DNA of 5,254 bases from Chloroflexota bacterium (GTDB lineage Bacteria; Chloroflexota; Dehalococcoidia; Lucifugimonadales; Lucifugimonadaceae), in contig JAJCYX010000439.1 of NCBI GenBank assembly GCA_029262715.1, forward strand, positions 1-5,254. The letters run 5' to 3'. A model generated the notes under the pieces. It had not been told where the DNA came from, did not search any database, and saw only the letters and a list, made by a program, of their open reading frames with translations. Below, piece after piece: positions 1-4,386 of the stretch (within the stretch, counting starts at the first letter, position 1; each line of letters opens with the position of its first letter). Made by a program: the position numbers and the translations under genes.

Positions 1-1371
1 AACCTCAATCTCAGTGTCTTCGGTGACCTTGGCGACGACCTTTACGTCGTGCTCACGGTTCGCGACGACTATCACACCGGTGATCGCTTCGAGGTCAGGC
101 GTCTCTTCGACGAGGGTTATGAAGCCGTTGATGTTGCGAAGGCGTTCCCGCTCCAGCGCATCTTCGATGGCGTCCGAGATTTCAGGCGGAAGAACGGTTA
201 GCAACGTAGCCAGTGCAGGGTCTGTATTAGGGTCATACTGCACGATCACCCGTGAGCCGGTTGGGATGAGGCTTTTCACATCGTTAAGCGGCAGTGCGAT
301 GCTGCGTGCGGTGGTGGCCGTGATCGCCGGTGAAGACGGGTCTGCCTCTCGCAGCTCAACAGGAATGATGGCCAGGGTCTTGTCGTTCCAGGCAAATCTG
401 CGAGTAACGCTGTCGTCTGAGTCGTTTATGCGAGGTGTAAGCGAGAATGTTCCCGAAGGCTCTAGCCACTCGGACTCGTCGTATTTCAGCGCACCCTCGG
501 TCCGTAGCTCCGGCAGCCGCTCATTCCGGTCATTTGCCTCTTGCACATAGCGCTGGCGCAGGTCATCGAACCGTGCCTTAACCTCTGTGAGCCGACGCTG
601 AGCCTCGTCACGCTCCGCGATCGCAGCTGAAATAGCCTGTTGCGCCCGTTCGAGGCCCTGTCTTGCACGTTCCAGTGCGCTCAGGTGTTGGTCCCTGGCA
701 CGTTCGAGCCGCTCTTCCAACTCATCCTTGAGATCGGAGTCTGTGACCCTGTCCGTTGCTTCCAGGATGCGCTGTACGGCGTCTTCGACACGGTCGAACG
801 CCTGCGTTTCGAGACGGCCTGTGGCCCGGTTCAGTTGGGCGACAGCGGTCACGACTGTCCCGACGGGCGGAACGGTGATGCCTGAAGGAACGTCCAGCGT
901 GATGGTGTTACCGTCACGGTCCTGGACCACGATTGCGCCATCCTGGTCGTCGAGGATCACGCCGAGTATGTGGCGAGTTACAGATTTTGTGAGATCAGGG
1001 ACGATGAGTAGTCGGTCGGCGGTGGTTGTGCCGTCTATGCCGACATGGATCGAACCGGCGACGCGGTCGCCTTCTGAGATGTCCTCAACAGCAGAGATAT
1101 CGCCCGTAAAGACGTTGTTGTCAGGGACTATCACCTTGATGACGCCAGAGTCGGTTGCGACGGTTATGGAGTCAGGCACCATCACTTCGACCACTGTGCC
1201 GAATATGGATTCCAGTGGAGCGTCGGCGGCGCTTGCGCGGCTGGCCGAAGTGCCGATTGCAGGCACTGCCATAGCCGCTATGAGGGCAATCGCTGCGAAC
1301 AGGGCTGCGGCTTTTGCTGCTTGCCGCTTGATGTTCGAAGACGTTGCGCCTGTTAGAAACTGTCTGGACAT
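1..1371 (-). CDS. Secreted protein with DUF5666-like beta repeats and a central coiled coil (3' end beyond window)
   Basis: The reading frame is open for 457 codons from ATG at 1371 and runs off the left edge without a stop, so the C-terminus is missing. Residues 1-49 look like a Sec signal peptide: Lys/Arg at 15-20, a hydrophobic Ala-rich core at 21-39, and an Ala-Ser-Ala cleavage site near 46-49. Residues about 55-126 and 134-192 are two beta-rich units of the type G-x-V-x-x-V...I-x-V-x-T...G-D-R-V...D-G. They resemble DUF5666-like repeats; I assign this by pattern only. Residues about 195-290 are rich in Glu, Arg, Gln and Ala and should form a long coiled-coil helix. Residues 291-395 are beta-rich, and another repeat starts near 414 (GFITLVEE, then VKVVAKVTEDTEIEV). 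The protein is probably exported and may be wall- or membrane-associated. It lies last in the visible minus-strand gene set, downstream of a lipoprotein gene. I do not recognise a function. Confidence 0.85.
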   Translation of the reverse strand, partial: MSRQFLTGATSSNIKRQAAKAAALFAAIALIAAMAVPAIGTSASRASAADAPLESIFGTVVEVMVPDSITVATDSGVIKVIVPDNNVFTGDISAVEDISEGDRVAGSIHVGIDGTTTADRLLIVPDLTKSVTRHILGVILDDQDGAIVVQDRDGNTITLDVPSGITVPPVGTVVTAVAQLNRATGRLETQAFDRVEDAVQRILEATDRVTDSDLKDELEERLERARDQHLSALERARQGLERAQQAISAAIAERDEAQRRLTEVKARFDDLRQRYVQEANDRNERLPELRTEGALKYDESEWLEPSGTFSLTPRINDSDDSVTRRFAWNDKTLAIIPVELREADPSSPAITATTARSIALPLNDVKSLIPTGSRVIVQYDPNTDPALATLLTVLPPEISDAIEDALERERLRNINGFITLVEETPDLEAITGVIVVANREHDVKVVAKVTEDTEIEV

Positions 1372-1529
1372 ATTTGTTGACCTCGAAGTGGTGCCGATCT
1401 TACCCGGCTCCAGTCCCTTCAAGCTCAATAGTGAGTTTGAGGCAATTACTCCTGTATTACCCGGTTCCGGTATCCGGTTCGTAGCTGTGAAACCTGGAAT
1501 TCGGCTTTGGAGAGCGGCGATTAGGTGCT
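1372..1529. other. Intergenic region with repeated CCGG-centred motifs and a small hairpin
   Basis: These 158 nt separate the lipoprotein stop from the chosen start of the secreted-protein gene. They hold TTACCCGG at 1400-1407 and 1457-1464, the first extending to a 12-nt repeat with one mismatch (1400-1411 and 1457-1468), plus GTATCCGG at 1470-1477. CCGG occurs three times within 1461-1477. A 7-bp stem with a 4-nt loop lies at 1421-1438 (AAGCTCA/TGAGTTT, one G-T pair). No T-run follows it, so it is not a convincing intrinsic terminator. The minus strand is open in frame with the downstream gene from ATG 1533, so an N-terminal extension cannot be fully excluded. I could not identify a convincing -10/-35 pair. 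Confidence 0.4.
1380..1384 (-). promoter_or_regulatory. Ribosome binding site for the secreted coiled-coil protein
   Basis: The minus strand reads GAGGT, 8 nt before the ATG at 1371. This spacing is ideal and supports 1371 over the in-frame ATG at 1533. The 1371 start also places the signal peptide at the N-terminus; starting at 1533 would bury it behind 54 residues. Confidence 0.6.
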
Positions 1530-2102
1530 TCATGCCTGCCCCTCTGGCTGCTCTTCAGGTTCCTCTTCGGGTAGTGAAACGATGAGGAATGATGCGCTCA
1601 CCTCATCGCCGTCAAGGTCACTTGCGACGACGTCGATCTGATTCCCGCCAAGTGTGAGCAGCAGCGGCACCTCAAAGCGGCCGGTCTCGTCTACCGGCAC
1701 GATCACCCCGTTAATACTGACGATGGCATCGGCCGTGGTCTGGCCACGGATGATGATGGAGTTCCCGCGAACGGTACTTTCATCGCTAATACCCTCGATC
1801 TCGAGTGAGAGTGTGTATGTCTGCGTGTTGCTGACCGGAATAGCCGTAGGAGTGCCGATGGGCGTCGCCTCTACGATCGGAGTCGGAGTTGATGGCGGCT
1901 GAGGTGTGGTGCTCGGCTGAGGTAGGGGCGTTGCCGTTGGCTCTGCCGTCGCGGTTGGCGCAGGAACGGACGTTGCCGTTGGCTCAGGTAGGGGAGATGG
2001 CGTCGGTTCGTTGCGCGGCGCGGTCTGCGCGCAGGCAACGACGGTTGCCATGGCACCGAATGCCAGTACAAATCCCAGGTATTTGACCCTGGCCAAGTTC
2101 AA
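1530..2102 (-). CDS. Putative lipoprotein with Thr/Pro-rich linker and Ig-like (Glucodextran_B-like) domain
   Basis: This 190-residue protein starts at TTG 2102. Residues 1-23 form a lipoprotein signal peptide: Arg/Lys at 5-7, a hydrophobic core YLGFVLAFGAMA, and the lipobox Val-Val-Ala-Cys with the modified Cys at 24. Residues 25-90 are a low-complexity Thr/Pro/Ala linker, expected to be extended and surface-exposed. Residues about 96-178 form a compact beta domain (EGISDESTVRGNSIIIRGQT, then VSINGVIVPVDETGRFEVPL, then GGNQIDVVASDLDGDEV). The pattern resembles the Glucodextran_B/Ig-like fold, which in known proteins mediates binding or spacing rather than catalysis. The tail, 178-190, is strongly acidic. 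The frame is open upstream to TTG 2207, with ATGs at 2192 and 2135, but those starts lack a good ribosome site and lengthen the signal n-region. The gene follows the kinase after 123 nt. Its role is unknown; a surface or signal-partner role is inferred. Confidence 0.82.
   Translation of the reverse strand: MNLARVKYLGFVLAFGAMATVVACAQTAPRNEPTPSPLPEPTATSVPAPTATAEPTATPLPQPSTTPQPPSTPTPIVEATPIGTPTAIPVSNTQTYTLSLEIEGISDESTVRGNSIIIRGQTTADAIVSINGVIVPVDETGRFEVPLLLTLGGNQIDVVASDLDGDEVSASFLIVSLPEEEPEEQPEGQA
1915..1996 (-). repeat. Degenerate repeats encoding the Thr/Pro linker
   Basis: Inside the lipoprotein gene, a 15-nt unit CGTTGCCGTTGGCTC (plus-strand reading) occurs at 1929-1943 and 1971-1985, 42 nt apart, which is 14 codons in frame. 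A second unit, GGCTsAGGTAGGGG, occurs at 1915-1928 and 1981-1994. Together they encode P-T-A-T-x-x-P-x-P type linker sequence. Such in-frame repeats can change length by slippage or recombination. Confidence 0.6.
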
Positions 2103-2110
2103 TAAAACAG

Positions 2111-2115
2111 CTCCC
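2111..2115 (-). promoter_or_regulatory. Ribosome binding site that selects the TTG start of the lipoprotein
   Basis: The minus strand reads GGGAG, 8 nt before TTG 2102. ATG 2135 has an AGGG abutting it, which is too close, and ATG 2192 and TTG 2207 have no well-placed purine-rich site. The TTG start also gives a standard 23-residue lipoprotein signal peptide. Confidence 0.5.
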
Positions 2116-2156
2116 GGCAGATCGGTCCTGACCATCCCTGGCCGTTGTCCCAACTG

Positions 2157-2178
2157 TGCCAATGGCTCTGGCAGAGCC
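2157..2178. other. Overlapping inverted repeats upstream of the lipoprotein gene
   Basis: GGCTCTG G CAGAGCC at 2164-2178 is a perfect 7-bp dyad around one central base. It overlaps a second inverted repeat, TGCCA (2157-2161) with TGGCA (2169-2173). In RNA the two hairpins would exclude each other. No T-run follows on either strand, so a simple intrinsic terminator is unlikely. It sits between the kinase stop and the lipoprotein start, so it could be an operator, an mRNA processing or stability element, or chance. Confidence 0.45.
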
Positions 2179-2225
2179 GCAGTGATTCCCATCCCAACCG
2201 TGTGCAAACAACCGTTACTACATCA

Positions 2226-3290
2226 TTACGTGATACGTTCGCCGTTGCCGCGCTGGCTGCCATCACCGCCGCCAGAATGGCCGTTTGAGCCAAACTCGGG
2301 TCGGTCTCTCAATGGAAGCATCACTGTCATGCTCGTGTAATGGCCGTCAGCCTCACCCGTGCCTGCGCCCACTCCCCCTCGTTCGGCAACTGACTCTGCT
2401 GCGAGATCACCGTCTGAACGGCGGCAAAGCGTTCGAGCGATGTACAGGCCAAGACCTGAGCTGCTCTTCTCTTGCCTTCCTGCGAGTGCAGGAGTCCAGC
2501 CACGGTCGAACAGGTGTGGAAGGTGCGAGTCAGGTATGCCCTTGCCGTCGTCCCAGACTCGGATGTAGTAGTGAGTCGGGTTGCGGGTGAGCCGCACCTC
2601 GATGTTCCCTGAAGCGAACTTCATGGCGTTGTCGACCAGGTTTGTGACGACATGGTCGATAGCCGCCGCATCACCGTAAACAAGCCCGAACTCCTGCGGC
2701 TCTGCCCACCACGAGAGTTCGATTCCTTGCTCTTTGGCAAGTGCGAAGTAGCGGTCTGCGATGTTGCGAACAATTCCGGCAGGATCGACCGGTTCCATCA
2801 CCGAATTGGCGTTCGGATCTTCCAGTTCGACGAGTACTCGCACGTTTTCAAGCATGAGTCGGAAGCTGGGTGCCTGCTGTTCGATTTCGTCCATCAGACC
2901 GCGCACAGACTCCGGAAGCTCGACACCTGACTCTTCGATGCGCGCTCTCACTTCACGCTCTCTGCCGAGGATGCGCCTAAAAGGCCGGCCCATGTCATGC
3001 GAGAAGGTATCGAAGTAGTCCTGCGTCACCTGGCTCCAGTTTGCGACGCCAGAATCGGAGTCAGAGCCAGAATTAGATCCAGCACGCCTGGCTATGAGAT
3101 AGGTTCCTGCGACAAGAGCAAGGCCAACGATGAGTGTGATCGCTCCCGCGTAGCTGATTGGCTCGACCGTGAGAACAGTGTCAGGGCTTAGCGAGTCGCC
3201 AATAACAGGACCAATCACCAGAAGCAGGACTCCGATTCCTGCTATCGCTAGCCCTGTGTACAGGGCGATGTCGCGTGGTGTGCGTGGCAT
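2226..3290 (-). CDS. Membrane sensor histidine kinase with minimal extracytoplasmic loop
   Basis: This 354-residue protein has two membrane segments (about 10-30 and 48-67) separated by only about 17 residues. A Ser/Gly/Asp-rich linker (70-82) leads to a HisKA-like dimerisation/phosphotransfer domain (about 85-158). The phospho-acceptor is His98 in FSHDMGRPF. The ATPase domain (about 168-328) has the N-box with Asn217 and Asn221, the G1 motif DDGKGI at 247-252, the F-box LFDRGW at 260-265 and the G2 motif GLGL at 279-282. It should autophosphorylate His98 and pass phosphate to the adjacent regulator. No PAS, HAMP or periplasmic sensor domain is present. The residue four after His98 is Arg102 rather than the usual Thr/Asn, and a Gly-rich insert (305-318) and a Gly/Ser/Asn-rich tail (331-350) are unusual. 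ATG 3290 lies 15 nt after the regulator stop and has only a weak AGGG/GAGCGA ribosome site, so translation may be coupled. Confidence 0.93.
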   Translation of the reverse strand: MPRTPRDIALYTGLAIAGIGVLLLVIGPVIGDSLSPDTVLTVEPISYAGAITLIVGLALVAGTYLIARRAGSNSGSDSDSGVANWSQVTQDYFDTFSHDMGRPFRRILGREREVRARIEESGVELPESVRGLMDEIEQQAPSFRLMLENVRVLVELEDPNANSVMEPVDPAGIVRNIADRYFALAKEQGIELSWWAEPQEFGLVYGDAAAIDHVVTNLVDNAMKFASGNIEVRLTRNPTHYYIRVWDDGKGIPDSHLPHLFDRGWTPALAGRQEKSSSGLGLYIARTLCRRSDGDLAAESVAERGGVGAGTGEADGHYTSMTVMLPLRDRPEFGSNGHSGGGDGSQRGNGERIT

Positions 3291-3305
3291 TCGCTCAGAA
3301 CCCTG

Positions 3306-4139
3306 TTAGCCCTGGGGGCCGGAAGTGCTCGAAGTCCCCGAAATTCGGGGCGGTGAGAGCCGGTAGCCACGGTTACGGATATTGATGATCAGTTCGTCTG
3401 CACCAAACTCACGGTTTGCGGCCTTGCCGAGCGCAACTTTGATCTCTCGAATTCGCACCCTGAGCGAGGCTCGCGAGTCTTCGCCTTCTGAGAACCGTTC
3501 GAGCCGGGAGAACGGGACGACTTCCGCTTCACTGCGGAAGTACGCGGTTGCCAATTCTTTTAGGATTTCGAACTTCATCCCCTGGATTTCGCGGATATGG
3601 TTCTTTTCGCCTTCGTTATGGCAATAGACGGCGTTGTTTGTGGCATCGAGTTCGAACTGTTGGCCGATCTTGACGTTATCTGGTGCTGAACCGATGAGGC
3701 GGCGCAGCCTGAGAAGCACTTCTTCCGGGCTGGCAAGCTTGTCGATGAAATCGACGGGTGCGTTGACTGAGAGACTGGCGGCGACTGCGGTGTCTCGGTA
3801 CGGCCCCTGCGCGTACTGAGTGAACATGAGCACTGGCAGGCTGGGATCTCGCTCCACGATCTTTTTCAAAATGTTCAGACCCATGAAGCGATCTTCATCG
3901 TATTCACCGAAGCGGACATCGAGAAGAACGGCGGCCGGTCGCTCTTCGGTAAGTGCAAAGAGCGCTTCTGTCTCGTACTGTCGGCCGTCCACACGATCGC
4001 CGGACGGCTGGACAACCACGGGACGGAAGCCTTCTGTTTCGAGGCGGCGCAGAACGGAACGCATCAGGTCCGAAGTAGACTCATCATCAACCACAAGTAT
4101 TTTCTGTCCGCGACTTGATCCGGTCCGCTGCTGCGTCAT
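3306..4139 (-). CDS. OmpR-type winged-helix response regulator with atypical receiver
   Basis: This 277-residue protein has a receiver domain (about 12-150) and a Trans_reg_C winged-helix DNA-binding domain (about 157-263). Receiver landmarks are the acidic pair Asp18-Asp19 in ILVVDDE, the phospho-acceptor Asp74 in VLLDVRF, Thr107 in MFTQ and Lys134 in FIDKL. The DNA-binding part shows the wing signature INIRNRGYRLS at 253-262 and the helix EIQGMKFEILKELA before it. The receiver departs from the family: the loop after Asp74 (RFGEYDEDRFMG) is about six residues longer than usual and lacks the usual Pro, and Lys134 is followed by Leu, not Pro. ATG 4139 was chosen because the minus strand has GAGAGG 7 nt upstream and the receiver begins right after it. 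The frame is open to 4316, but that 59-residue stretch has no receiver homology and no ribosome site. It is the likely partner of the kinase 15 nt downstream. Confidence 0.93.
   Translation of the reverse strand: MTQQRTGSSRGQKILVVDDESTSDLMRSVLRRLETEGFRPVVVQPSGDRVDGRQYETEALFALTEERPAAVLLDVRFGEYDEDRFMGLNILKKIVERDPSLPVLMFTQYAQGPYRDTAVAASLSVNAPVDFIDKLASPEEVLLRLRRLIGSAPDNVKIGQQFELDATNNAVYCHNEGEKNHIREIQGMKFEILKELATAYFRSEAEVVPFSRLERFSEGEDSRASLRVRIREIKVALGKAANREFGADELIINIRNRGYRLSPPRISGTSSTSGPQG
3309..3350 (-). other. Palindrome and hairpin at the regulator/kinase junction
   Basis: CCCCGAAATTCGGGG at 3336-3350 is a perfect 7-bp inverted repeat around a central A, inside the last codons of the regulator. 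A second short stem, GCCC/GGGC with a 3-nt loop, lies at 3309-3319 beside the regulator stop and close to the kinase ribosome site. Neither is followed by a T-run. They could set relative expression of the two proteins at RNA level, or act as a binding site, or be incidental to coding. Confidence 0.4.
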
Positions 4140-4169
4140 CGATTGGCCTCTCGTGACAAGATAGATGTC

Positions 4170-4266
4170 GTGCATCGGCCCGCTACAGTGCACCGTTGCC
4201 GTGCAAAATAGGCGATGCCGACCCGTCTTAGTTATCCGGACTCTATGGACTCTAGCATCAGGTGCA
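4170..4266 (+). repeat. Cluster of four GTGCA words in the same orientation
   Basis: GTGCA occurs at 4170-4174, 4188-4192, 4201-4205 and 4262-4266, always on the plus strand. A given 5-mer is expected about 0.24 times per strand in 247 nt. GTGCAAA at 4201 recurs upstream of the lipoprotein (2202-2208), but also inside the regulator gene (3953-3959), which weakens the case for specificity. Confidence 0.35.
4238..4254 (+). repeat. 9-bp-period tandem repeat GGACTCTA x2, candidate operator
   Basis: GGACTCTA occurs at 4238-4245 and again at 4247-4254, with one base between copies. The first copy overlaps TTATCCGG at 4232-4239. A tight direct repeat in a divergent region next to an OmpR-type gene is a reasonable operator candidate, although these regulators more often use a 10-11 bp period. 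Confidence 0.4.
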
Positions 4267-4386
4267 ATCGAATTAGTACGAGTTTCTATCACCTGCTGCG
4301 CACATACCCTGCCCACAATGTGAAGATACGGTTTAAGTGAAGACTGCTTTTAACGCAATAAAGTTCCCTCTGTTCTCGAGTGCTCT

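Larger units (their letters stand above)
4140..4386. promoter_or_regulatory. Divergent promoter region between the regulator and RDD genes
   Basis: These 247 nt must hold the promoter of the RDD gene and probably that of the regulator-led gene set. The regulator side has a ribosome site GAGAGG (minus strand, 4147-4152). The RDD side has an AT-richer stretch at 4331-4362 that could be a core promoter (TTTAAG at 4332-4337, 18 nt, then CAATAA), but the hexamers are poor. GTGAAGA is repeated at 4320-4326 and 4337-4343. OmpR-family regulators commonly bind direct repeats and often control their own divergent region, so this is the best place to expect the regulator's operator. No transcription start can be assigned from sequence alone. 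Confidence 0.5.

Noticed and set aside
14..550. Plus-strand open frame of 178 codons
   Set aside because: It is antisense to the secreted-protein gene, is Ser/Arg/Val-rich without domains, and the minus frame has a signal peptide, ribosome site and coherent repeats.
1421..1438. Hairpin as an intrinsic terminator between lipoprotein and secreted-protein genes
   Set aside because: The stem is weak, with one G-T pair, and no T-run follows on the transcribed strand.
728..1585. Plus-strand open frame of 285 codons
   Set aside because: It is a shadow of the secreted-protein gene and the gap after it. The translation is low-complexity with no recognisable fold, and it crosses the intergenic region and the lipoprotein 3' end.
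1915..1996. Repeats as a CRISPR array
   Set aside because: The copies are imperfect, in frame, encode a Thr/Pro linker and lack uniform spacers.
4140..4316. 59-codon N-terminal extension of the response regulator
   Set aside because: No ribosome site precedes it, it has no receiver similarity, and it would cover the divergent control region. ATG 4139 has GAGAGG at 7 nt.
4331..4362. Definite sigma-70 promoter for the RDD gene
   Set aside because: The hexamers TTTAAG and CAATAA match poorly. The stretch is mentioned only as a possible location.
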